Source: SIG307 sp045596385
Lineage (GTDB): Bacteria > Bacillota > Clostridia > Lachnospirales > Lachnospiraceae
Length of the DNA stretch: 64,000 nt
Reading direction: 5' to 3'
Assembly: GCA_045596385.1 (NCBI GenBank)
Contig: JAZOCC010000024.1
Location: forward strand, 124,001 to 188,000
The notes below the pieces were generated by a model. The model saw only the letters and a list, made by a program, of their open reading frames with translations, was not told the DNA's origin and ran no database searches. Both the position numbers and the translations under genes were made by a program. This document shows, piece after piece, positions 51,590 through 59,808 of the stretch (positions are counted from its first letter, which is position 1; each line of letters opens with the position of its first letter).

Positions 51590-53671
51590 TTATTGTGGGG
51601 ATCTTGTCTCTACATAACGATCGATATCCGGATTATCCGATAACATTCGACAGCCTACGATATAAACGCCGTTGTTGTCGGTCACGCGGATGGCGGTACC
51701 GTTCAGTTCTTCGCCGTCTAACAGCGGGAAGTCATCGATTTCCAACTCTATGAGCTTGCCTTTTGCATCCTTCAATTCTTCCGCATCCGAAAAGAAGGAA
51801 TAGCCGCCGGCACTGATATTGACCATGGTGCCGATATATGGGATAGCCGAGCCGTCAATAGTAAAGTGACATTGATTAAAGAGCGGTCCGCGACGATATT
51901 TTCTGCGGTTAACTACTTGCGGATTGCCGTTTACGGTAAGTGTAAGCATAGCGTCCTTGATTGCAACGCCGATGGATTCCCACCGATAAATACGGTTGTC
52001 TACGATGACAGAAAGATTATACACGGCTGACGAGGAAATCGTATGCAGGCCGTTAGGTACCTTGGCATAAATGGTAGTCCCTCTGACATTTGATACACGT
52101 TGCTTGTATTCTTTTGTGGAGCCTTCTACTTCTTCTAATGTAAAATACATACCCGCATGGATATCTTCTGTAGTCATAAATCCGCCGGCACCCAGCTCAC
52201 CCATAAGTTGGCCGACAATATTACCGATGGACAAAACGTTTGCGGAGGTTTCTGCATATTTACTGCGCATGATCCGGGTACTGTCATCTGCTTCCCGGAT
52301 ACTTGCGGTCATTGCACCCATGACGGCGGTTACCTGGTTCATGTTATCTACCATGTTGCGGTTGGAAGCTTCCACCTCCTGCATTGCGGTATCGATAACC
52401 TGAACGTTGTCTCCCAAGCGTGCGGCATCGGTAGCGATGCGTGCCACGCTGGTATCTACCTGGGTAATCTTGTCTAAGGTTGCATTAATTAACTGTAACG
52501 TTTTTGTAATGGAATCGGTCATCCGCTCGGCGGTGACCTCCAAATTTGCTAAAGCATTCATAATACTGGTGGAGGAGGTCTTGGTACCGGTACTCAGGTC
52601 ACGGATCTCGTCTGCAACTACGGCAAAGCCCTTGCCGGCCTCTCCGGCCCTGGCTGCCTCAATGGAGGCATTCAAAGCGAGAAGGTTTGTCTGACCGGAA
52701 ATCTTTTCGATGGTGCCGGTTTCGGCCTTAACCATCTCGAATTCGTTTTTAAACTCCTGTAAGATTTGTTCTACTTCGGAGGAAAGTAATGCCATTTCAT
52801 TTGTGGAGTTTACCACATCCGTTAACTGCTCTGAACTGGTCTGTGAATGGGAAACGGATTCCTCCACAAGAGCTACCATTTCCTGTACCATGGCAGCTAC
52901 GTTCTCTACCTGAGTACTGATTTGGTTAGTCATATCCAGAGAAGAGAGGGTTTTCTCCTGAAGAATTTTGTTATCATCGGAAAGCTGCTCCATGTTGTTT
53001 ACCACAAGGTCGGCACTGTCTTTGTTTTCATCGGAGAGCTCGCTGACCACGGTAACACCGTCTACGATGGAGTGGCTGGCACCTTTTACCTGTTGAATGG
53101 TACGTACAACACGCTCTAAGTCGGCTTTTACGGAATTTAGCATTGCACCGTCGGATTTCTGCATATGCGAAATAGCCAGGACATAGGCAAGATAACAAAG
53201 AACCGTAACACCGATTTGAATCTCTGCGTCGGTAATGGTGTGGGCATCAAAGCCGGTAGTAAAATGAATCTTCACAAGATAAGCCAGGATTGCCAAAATG
53301 TTTGCAATACCGCAACGAATTAACAGCTCCTTGTTTTTATAAAGAATAAGAAGACAGGCCACCGGAAAAATATAACCGTATGTAACATTTGTTTTGGTGG
53401 TCATCAGAACGAAGACGAAAAGGATTCCGTAACCGATGGAAACAAATTCACGGTAAAGGACGGTACTTCCACCCTTTATTTTTAAGATCAGAAGACCTGC
53501 AATATGCGGCAGCCAGCAGACACATAAAAAAACTGCGAGATACGGGATGGTCCGGCCGCCCTTCAATACTTCGATAATATACAGTACCGTGAGAATGACA
53601 TTAATAATGGTCCACATGAGAAGCGTGCACTTATTGGCTTGCTTTTTAAAGTATTCTTCGTTGTATTCCAT
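51590..53671 (-). CDS. Membrane chemoreceptor fused to a C-terminal PilZ domain
   Basis: 693 aa. The N-terminal 190 residues hold about six membrane spans, with almost no extracellular loop. A methyl-accepting signalling domain follows, with ISGQTNLLALNASIEAARAG and GFAVVADEIRDLS. The last 105 residues are a PilZ domain with the RxxxR-type box RRKYRRGP and the NISAGG motif that together bind c-di-GMP. The middle segment GMYFTLEEVEGSTKEYKQR resembles a YcgR-N like domain. This architecture joins c-di-GMP level to chemotaxis signalling. RBS GGAGG on the minus strand. Confidence 0.9.
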   Translation of the reverse strand: MEYNEEYFKKQANKCTLLMWTIINVILTVLYIIEVLKGGRTIPYLAVFLCVCWLPHIAGLLILKIKGGSTVLYREFVSIGYGILFVFVLMTTKTNVTYGYIFPVACLLILYKNKELLIRCGIANILAILAYLVKIHFTTGFDAHTITDAEIQIGVTVLCYLAYVLAISHMQKSDGAMLNSVKADLERVVRTIQQVKGASHSIVDGVTVVSELSDENKDSADLVVNNMEQLSDDNKILQEKTLSSLDMTNQISTQVENVAAMVQEMVALVEESVSHSQTSSEQLTDVVNSTNEMALLSSEVEQILQEFKNEFEMVKAETGTIEKISGQTNLLALNASIEAARAGEAGKGFAVVADEIRDLSTGTKTSSTSIMNALANLEVTAERMTDSITKTLQLINATLDKITQVDTSVARIATDAARLGDNVQVIDTAMQEVEASNRNMVDNMNQVTAVMGAMTASIREADDSTRIMRSKYAETSANVLSIGNIVGQLMGELGAGGFMTTEDIHAGMYFTLEEVEGSTKEYKQRVSNVRGTTIYAKVPNGLHTISSSAVYNLSVIVDNRIYRWESIGVAIKDAMLTLTVNGNPQVVNRRKYRRGPLFNQCHFTIDGSAIPYIGTMVNISAGGYSFFSDAEELKDAKGKLIELEIDDFPLLDGEELNGTAIRVTDNNGVYIVGCRMLSDNPDIDRYVETRSPQ

Positions 53672-53857
53672 AAATAACCTCCGTACATTATATAGTTTGC
53701 CCCTGATTAGTATTCTATCACAGATGTATCGAAAAAGCTATAGAAATTTGAAAATTAGAGAAGGGAAAACGGCTTTTTCAGAAAGAAACAAGGTTATAAG
53801 AAAGTTGATGTCAAAGCATAGGAGAGGAAGATAGTTTTGTAAATGAATTTATGGACA

Positions 53858-53896
53858 TAAAAAGAGAATGCCGCCTTCGGAAAACCGGAAGCGACA
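53858..53896 (-). terminator. Terminator of the downstream flagellin gene
   Basis: On the minus strand GTCGCTTCCGG and CCGAAGGCGGC (one mismatch, TTTT loop) with a ATTCTCTTTTT tail. Confidence 0.75.
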
Positions 53897-53940
53897 TCCT
53901 CGGAAGGAGAAGGTATTTACATCCGAATGATTCGGAGAAA

Positions 53941-55578
53941 TTAGCCCTGTAAGAGGGAAAGTACACCCTGTGTGGACTGGTTTGCCTGAGCCAGCATGGA
54001 CTGGGACGCCTGGGAGAGGATGTTGTACTTGCTGTATTCCACCATCTCTGCTGCCATGTCCACATCGCGGATACGGGATTCTGCCTGCTGTAAGTTCTCT
54101 GCGGAAGTATCCAGGTTTGCGATGGTATGCTCTAAACGGTTCTGTACAGCACCTAAGGTGGAACGCTGCTTGGAAACCTTTTCGATTGCTTTATCGATTA
54201 CGGTAATAGCGGAAGATGCACGATCCTGTTTGTCTACACGCACGTTGTTACCGCTGACGCCGAGAGCTGCCGCACTCATGTCACCGATGTTAAATGCCAT
54301 GGTCTGACCTTCGTTTGCACCAACCTGAAGCACCATGCCGCCGGAGGATGCTACGCTATCATAATTTGCCTGGGTGAGGAACGCATCGTCATCACCGAGA
54401 CCTGCACCGTTTCTCATATTTACAGCAATCTGTGTATTGGAGTTGGTAACAAAAAGAGTATTCGGTTCGTCCGGTGCGTTGGTAACGCCGCTTAATTCGA
54501 CATCAACACTTAAGCCCACGGTTGCCAGTAAATCTTCAATGTCCTGTGCGTTATATTCCTTTCCGGACTGTAAGTGAAGCTCGTAGCTTGCAGACGGAAC
54601 AGGAACAGCAGCAGCAATGGAGTTGCCGGTCATGGTATAATTCGGAGCACCGGTAAGCTTTGCTTCTTCCTTACCTGCATCCACATCGAATTTGATGGTA
54701 ACATTCAAGTTATAATCCGCACCGTACTTGTTGGAAGTAATCTTAACGGTGTCGGCACCTACAAAAGTACCGGTAGTTAATGCAGTACTTGTGCCGGTGG
54801 ACTTTTTGCCAGCCAAGGTACCTGCGGTGGTAACGGCACCGGTAGCGGTATATACGCCGGTTGCAAGCTTTACGGTAACATTTGCCGGAGTATTGCCGGC
54901 GGTGGAATCTTCCTGTCTTGCATTCTTGACTAAATCGTCAATATCGGCCTGGGTATAAGTTTTGTTACTTGCGAGATTAACGGTTAAGGTCTTGCCGTCA
55001 TTGCTCCAGATTGCGGATTCGCCGCCTACAGTGGCGTTGGTATTTGTGGCAATTACCACACCGCCGATATCGGAGGTGATGAAAGCACCCAATCTGCCGT
55101 CATACTGTCCGTATTTCGGACCTGCGGTGGTGGTGGAGGTGTTGGTGCCGTCGAAGGTACCGTCCAATAGCTTCATGGTGTTGAACTCGGTGGTCTCTGC
55201 GATACGGTCCAGCTCATCCTGTAACTGCTCGATTTCATCCTGGATATTGTCACGGTCGCTGTCGGTTTCGGTGCCGTTGGCAGCCTGTACAGCCAACTGA
55301 CGCATTCTCTGTAAAATGCTGTGGGATTCGTTAAGCGCACCTTCAGCGGTCTGAATCATGGAAATACCGTCTTCTGCATTAGTGGAAGCCTGGGTGAGAC
55401 CGCGAATCTGGGAACGCATCTTTTCGGAAATCGCTAAGCCTGCTGCGTCGTCAGCGGCACGGTTGATGCGGAAACCCGAAGAAAGTTTCTCTGTAGATTT
55501 TGCCTGATTATCCGATACGATACCAAGCATACGATTGGCATTCATAGCCGTAAGATTGTGTTGAACGATCATTGCCAT
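53941..55578 (-). CDS. fliC: Flagellin A
   Basis: 545 aa, long for a flagellin. The N-terminal D0/D1 begins MAMIVQHNLTAMNANRMLG and has LSSGFRINRAADDAAGLAIS. The C-terminal D1/D0 reads SRIRDVDMAAEMVEYSKYN and ends QSTQGVLSLLQG. The central D2/D3 insert (about 145-440) is Thr/Ala/Asn-rich and diverges from the other copy. RBS GGGAGG 8 bases before the ATG. The leader holds a sigma-D promoter and two GGA-loop hairpins. The product is exported and assembled into the filament. Confidence 0.96.
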   Translation of the reverse strand: MAMIVQHNLTAMNANRMLGIVSDNQAKSTEKLSSGFRINRAADDAAGLAISEKMRSQIRGLTQASTNAEDGISMIQTAEGALNESHSILQRMRQLAVQAANGTETDSDRDNIQDEIEQLQDELDRIAETTEFNTMKLLDGTFDGTNTSTTTAGPKYGQYDGRLGAFITSDIGGVVIATNTNATVGGESAIWSNDGKTLTVNLASNKTYTQADIDDLVKNARQEDSTAGNTPANVTVKLATGVYTATGAVTTAGTLAGKKSTGTSTALTTGTFVGADTVKITSNKYGADYNLNVTIKFDVDAGKEEAKLTGAPNYTMTGNSIAAAVPVPSASYELHLQSGKEYNAQDIEDLLATVGLSVDVELSGVTNAPDEPNTLFVTNSNTQIAVNMRNGAGLGDDDAFLTQANYDSVASSGGMVLQVGANEGQTMAFNIGDMSAAALGVSGNNVRVDKQDRASSAITVIDKAIEKVSKQRSTLGAVQNRLEHTIANLDTSAENLQQAESRIRDVDMAAEMVEYSKYNILSQASQSMLAQANQSTQGVLSLLQG

Positions 55579-55659
55579 AGTCGTTACCTCCCGATAGTTG
55601 AAATTTGCTCTTCTGTATGAGCATGTCTTTGTTTGCGATAGGTTGTATTTTCAAGATGA

Positions 55660-55707
55660 ATACATGCCCCTCGAATCCGTTCGGGTGATAACTGAGTCCT
55701 TTCAGTA
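55660..55707 (-). promoter_or_regulatory. Leader of flagellin A with two GGA-loop hairpins (CsrA-type sites)
   Basis: On the minus strand, CUGA-AAGGAC-UCAG (55705-55692) and CCCGAA-CGGA-UUCG (55685-55672) place GGA in hairpin loops, as in CsrA sites. A 70-nt block is conserved with the leader of flagellin B. Confidence 0.6.
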
Positions 55708-55734
55708 TGGCTGTGTTTCATTCACTTGTAAGCT

Positions 55735-55762
55735 ATATCGACCTAAAAAAAGGAATACTTTA
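55735..55762 (-). promoter_or_regulatory. Sigma-D-type promoter of flagellin A
   Basis: Minus strand TAAA (55762-55759), 16-bp spacer, GTCGATAT (55742-55735), against the consensus TAAA-N15-GCCGATAA. Confidence 0.8.
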
Positions 55763-55788
55763 TAGAAAAAACGAAAAAAAGTACAATT

Positions 55789-55895
55789 TTCGCAATCCGC
55801 TGCGCTCCTTGCTCATGAAAATAGATATGACTTCGTCAAATGTCATTCGCAATCCGCTGCGCTCCTTGCTCATGAAAATAGATATGACTTCGTCA
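55789..55895. repeat. 50-bp direct repeat between the flagellin genes
   Basis: Two copies (55789-55838 and 55846-55895) of a unit starting TTCGCAATCCGCTGCGCTCC, 57 bp apart. Confidence 0.85.
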
Positions 55896-55921
55896 TATTC
55901 ATCTGCTCGTGAACTCGCAGA

Positions 55922-55965
55922 TGACAAAAGCGCCTGCTTTACGCAGACGCTTTTGTCTATTTTCA
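55922..55965. terminator. Terminator of flagellin B
   Basis: AAAAGCGCCTGC / GCAGACGCTTTT (one mismatch) stem with a TTTAC loop, usable on both strands. Confidence 0.85.
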
Positions 55966-56038
55966 ACCTATCGGGACACAGTTAATCCTTTCGGATATCA
56001 ACGTTGGGTACGATACGGTGAAGTTAACTTATTTTATA

Positions 56039-57697
56039 TTAGCCCTGTAACAAGGAGAGTACACCCTGGGTAGCCTGGTTTGCCTGAGCCAGCATAGACT
56101 GGGAAGCCTGGGACAGAATGTTGTTCTTACTGTACTCTACCATCTCGGCAGCCATATCTACGTCACGGATACGGGACTCTGCGGTCTGCAGGTTCTCTGC
56201 GGAGGTGTCAAGGTTTGCAATGGTATGCTCCAAACGGTTCTGTACCGCACCGAGGGTAGAACGCTGCTTGGATACGATGCTGATTGCCTTGTCAATCGTA
56301 GTGATGGCTTCGGAAGCTCTGTCCTGCTCGTCTACGCGAACGCTCTGTCCGCTGACACCGAGAGCGGAAGCACTCATATCACCGATGTTGAAGGATAAGG
56401 TCTGACCCTCGTTTGCGCCTACCTGTAAACGGATACCGCCGGTGGAGTTTACGCTGTCATAGGAATTCTGAGTAAGGAACGCATCCTCGTCACCGAGACC
56501 TTCGCCGCCTCTTAATTCAAGGGTCTGGGTATAGGTCGAATCGGTAACAAACAAGGTGTTCGGTACATCCGGAGCATCGGTAACACCGCTTAACTCTACG
56601 GACACACTCAATCCGACTTCTGCCAATAAGTCTTCGATATCTTCGGCAGTATATTCTTTGCCGGACATTAAAGTAATCTGATACCCTGCCCTTTGGGTAA
56701 TCACAGAGTCATCACCTAATTTGGTGTCGCCGGACATTGCATAAGAAGGTGCGGTATTCAGGGTAACACTTTCTTTTCCTTCGTCGGCGGTAAATAAAAA
56801 CTCGATATCAATATTATAGTCCTCACCGTATTTGTTAGAGGTAATCTTCATATGATTTGCTCCGACAAATTTACCGGAAGCTTCATCGATAAAATCGATA
56901 TCCGCACTTGCTTTTTTACCTGCGGTGGTCGGTTCGGTTGCTTGATCGGAATTGGCGGCGGTTGCGGTGAAGACGCCCGTGGCAAACTTCATGGTCACTT
57001 CTGCCGGAGTATTGGAAGCAGTAGAGTCCTCCTGCTTTGCAGTCTTAATTAAGTGGTCGATATCCGCCTGGGTATAGGTCTTATTATCGGCAAGATTAAT
57101 GGTTAAGGAAGTACCGGTAGCATCCCAGATTGCGGATTCGCCGCCTGCGGTTGCACTGGTGTTGGTGGTAATGGATACATCGGTAATATTGGATGTAATA
57201 AAAGCGCCGTGTATACCGCTGTACTGTCCGTACTTCGGACCTGCGGAGGTGTTGGTGGAGGCGATACCGTCAAAGGAACCGTCCAGAAGCTTCATGGTGT
57301 TGAACTCGGTGGTTTCTGCGATACGGTCAAGCTCGTCCTGTAACTGCTCGATTTCGTCCTGGATGTTTCCGCGGTCGTCATCGGTCTCGGTACCGTTGGC
57401 TGCCTGCACGGCCAGCTGACGCATTCTTTGTAAAATGCTGTGGGTTTCGTTAAGAGCACCTTCTGCGGTCTGAATTAAGGAAATACCGTCCTCTGCGTTG
57501 GTGGATGCCTGAGTAAGACCACGAATCTGACTTCTCATTTTCTCGGAAATCGCAAGACCTGCTGCGTCGTCTGCTGCACGATTGATGCGGAAACCGGAAG
57601 AAAGCTTCTCCGTAGACTTTGCAAGATTAGTAGATACAATGCCTAACATACGGTTGGCATTCATGGATTGCATGTTGTGTTGAACAATCATAGCCAT
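56039..57697 (-). CDS. fliC: Flagellin B
   Basis: 552 aa. It shares the N-terminal 130 and C-terminal 100 residues with flagellin A almost unchanged (MAMIVQHNMQSMNANRMLG, AAEMVEYSKNNILSQASQ), and differs mostly in the central insert (about 145-450). RBS GAGGAGGG precedes the ATG. It lies 461 bp upstream of flagellin A in the direction of transcription. The two genes have separate promoters and terminators, so the ratio of subunits can vary. A recent duplication with divergence of the exposed domain is the simple reading. Confidence 0.96.
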   Translation of the reverse strand: MAMIVQHNMQSMNANRMLGIVSTNLAKSTEKLSSGFRINRAADDAAGLAISEKMRSQIRGLTQASTNAEDGISLIQTAEGALNETHSILQRMRQLAVQAANGTETDDDRGNIQDEIEQLQDELDRIAETTEFNTMKLLDGSFDGIASTNTSAGPKYGQYSGIHGAFITSNITDVSITTNTSATAGGESAIWDATGTSLTINLADNKTYTQADIDHLIKTAKQEDSTASNTPAEVTMKFATGVFTATAANSDQATEPTTAGKKASADIDFIDEASGKFVGANHMKITSNKYGEDYNIDIEFLFTADEGKESVTLNTAPSYAMSGDTKLGDDSVITQRAGYQITLMSGKEYTAEDIEDLLAEVGLSVSVELSGVTDAPDVPNTLFVTDSTYTQTLELRGGEGLGDEDAFLTQNSYDSVNSTGGIRLQVGANEGQTLSFNIGDMSASALGVSGQSVRVDEQDRASEAITTIDKAISIVSKQRSTLGAVQNRLEHTIANLDTSAENLQTAESRIRDVDMAAEMVEYSKNNILSQASQSMLAQANQATQGVLSLLQG

Positions 57698-57762
57698 AGT
57701 AAGTCCCTCCTCGAATTGAATTCACTTGATAGGTTGTATTTTTCTAACATGAAATACAGTCT

Positions 57763-57797
57763 TCGAATCCGTTCGAGTAGTTACTGAGTCCGTTCAG
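57763..57797 (-). promoter_or_regulatory. Leader of flagellin B with two GGA-loop hairpins (CsrA-type sites)
   Basis: On the minus strand CUGA-ACGGAC-UCAG (57797-57784) and UCGAA-CGGA-UUCGA (57776-57763). Both loops expose GGA. Confidence 0.6.
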
Positions 57798-57826
57798 CAC
57801 AACTGTCATTCATTGATTTGTTTAGA

Positions 57827-57854
57827 ATATCGGCAGTTTTTTGGGGGGACTTTA
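57827..57854 (-). promoter_or_regulatory. Sigma-D-type promoter of flagellin B
   Basis: Minus strand TAAA (57854-57851), 16-bp spacer, GCCGATAT (57834-57827), very close to the consensus. Confidence 0.9.
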
Positions 57855-57955
57855 GAGCAAAAAGGAAAAAATACAAAAAATTGTATAGGGAAAAGGTCTC
57901 ATACCAAGATGTAGAGGAGGATATATAATAATATGTAGAGAAGTGTTTCCTTACG

Positions 57956-57984
57956 TTGACACTCTTACCAATCTTTGTTATAAT
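57956..57984 (+). promoter_or_regulatory. Promoter of the ABC exporter operon
   Basis: TTGACA (57956-57961), 17-bp spacer, TATAAT (57979-57984): both hexamers are perfect. The start codon is 85 bp downstream. Confidence 0.9.
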
Positions 57985-58068
57985 CTCTTTTGGTTATTTG
58001 AACATGGACAGGTTGCTTGGCGGAAACGGAAGAAGAGCGGCTGTGTGCAGAATACGGAGGAGATTTGT

Positions 58069-59808
58069 ATGCTTCGTTTGGCGAGATATTTAAAAAATTA
58101 TAAGAAGGAAAGTATCATCGGACCGTTGTTTAAGATGCTGGAAGCTTTTTTTGAGCTTCTGGTACCGCTGGTGGTAGCGGATATGATTGACAACGGTATT
58201 GCAAAGGGAGATAAGACCTACATTTACCGTGCAGCATTTATTATGGTGCTCTTAGGTGTGGTCGGCCTTGTTTGTTCTCTGATTGCTCAGTTTTTTGCGG
58301 CAAAGGCTTCCGTTGGCTTCGGTACAGAACTTCGGGATGATTTGTTTGCCCATATGAACCGGTTGTCTTATGCGGAGCTGGATAAGGCGGGAACGTCTAC
58401 CTTGGTTACGCGAATTACCAGCGATATGAACCAGGTACAGTCCGGTGTGAATATGATTTTACGCCTGTTTTTGCGTTCTCCGTTTATTGTCATCGGCGCT
58501 TTAGTGGCAGCCTTTTTGGTAAACGCCAAGGTGGCAGTGATTTTTGTCATTGCGGCACCGATTCTGGCGTTTATCATTTACGGAATTATGGTGCTGACCA
58601 TTCCGATGTATTCCAAGGCACAGAAGGCGCTGGATACGATTTCCCTGGCAACGAGAGAGGGGTTAAACGGAGCAAGAGTCATCCGTGCTTTCGGACGGCA
58701 GGCGGATGAGACGGAAGAATTTACCGAGGATTGTAATCGTCTGTTAAAGCTTCAGAAGCGTGTAGGCAAGGTGTCTGCGGCCATGAATCCTCTGACCTAT
58801 GTGGTAGTAAATCTGGCTATTGCGGCAATCATTATGCAGGGCGGTAAGCAGGTAGATGCCGGCGTGATTACCCAGGGTGAGGTTATTGCTCTTGTAAATT
58901 ATATGACTCAGATTTTGAATGCGCTTGTGGCGTTGCAGGTGCTGATTGTTTCCTTTACCAAGGCAATGGCTTCCGCAAAGCGTGTAAACGAGGTGCTGGA
59001 TTTACAGCCGACGGTATTGGATCAGGATAGCTTCGGCTTGAAAAATGTGAGCGGAGACGACGTGCCGGCGGTGGTATTCGACAATGTATGCTTTACCTAT
59101 CCGGGAGCAAAGGAGGAGGCACTGACGAATCTTACCTTTACGGTAAAGAAGGGCCAGACCGTGGGTATCATCGGTGGCACCGGTTCCGGTAAGTCCTCAC
59201 TGGTTAATTTGCTTCCGAGGTTTTACGATGTGACAAAGGGTACTGTGCTGGTGAACGGTGTGGATGTAAAAGAATATCCGCAGCGGGAACTTCGCAGCAG
59301 AATCGGTGTGGTTCCCCAGAAGGCGGTATTGTTTTCCGGAAGTATTAGAGACAATATGAAGTGGGGCAAGGACGATGCTACGGATGAGGAAATCAACGAG
59401 GCGCTGGAAATTGCCCAGGCGAAGGAGTTTGTGGATGCCAAGGAAGGGCGTCTGGATTATAAATTGAATCAGGGAGGCAAGAATCTGTCCGGCGGGCAGA
59501 GGCAGCGCTTGACCATTGCAAGAGCGTTGGTACGGAAGCCGGAGATTCTGATTCTGGATGACAGTGCATCGGCACTGGACTTTGCAACGGATGCGGCGCT
59601 CAGACGCGCGTTGGCCGAACGGACTAAGGGAATGACCGTGTTTATGGTATCCCAGAGGACCACCACGATTCAGAACGCAGACTTAATTATTGTATTGGAA
59701 GACGGTGAAGTGGCAGGTATCGGTACTCACAAGGAGTTACAGGAGACCTGCGAGGTATACAAAGAAATCTGTCAGTCTCAGGTTTCCGCAGAGGAGGTGG
59801 GCGCATGA
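58069..59808 (+). CDS. Heterodimeric ABC exporter subunit 1 (degenerate catalytic Glu)
   Basis: 579 aa from the ATG at 58069 (GGAGGAG upstream). Six membrane spans (about 1-310) precede an ATPase domain with Walker A IIGGTGSGKSS, signature LSGGQRQRL and Walker B ILILDDSASALD. The catalytic Glu after Walker B is Asp, which marks the non-hydrolysing site of BmrC/TM287-type subunits. It pairs with the next gene, whose start overlaps the stop by 4 bases. Drug or lipid export is the usual role. The substrate is unknown. Confidence 0.93.
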   Translation: MLRLARYLKNYKKESIIGPLFKMLEAFFELLVPLVVADMIDNGIAKGDKTYIYRAAFIMVLLGVVGLVCSLIAQFFAAKASVGFGTELRDDLFAHMNRLSYAELDKAGTSTLVTRITSDMNQVQSGVNMILRLFLRSPFIVIGALVAAFLVNAKVAVIFVIAAPILAFIIYGIMVLTIPMYSKAQKALDTISLATREGLNGARVIRAFGRQADETEEFTEDCNRLLKLQKRVGKVSAAMNPLTYVVVNLAIAAIIMQGGKQVDAGVITQGEVIALVNYMTQILNALVALQVLIVSFTKAMASAKRVNEVLDLQPTVLDQDSFGLKNVSGDDVPAVVFDNVCFTYPGAKEEALTNLTFTVKKGQTVGIIGGTGSGKSSLVNLLPRFYDVTKGTVLVNGVDVKEYPQRELRSRIGVVPQKAVLFSGSIRDNMKWGKDDATDEEINEALEIAQAKEFVDAKEGRLDYKLNQGGKNLSGGQRQRLTIARALVRKPEILILDDSASALDFATDAALRRALAERTKGMTVFMVSQRTTTIQNADLIIVLEDGEVAGIGTHKELQETCEVYKEICQSQVSAEEVGA

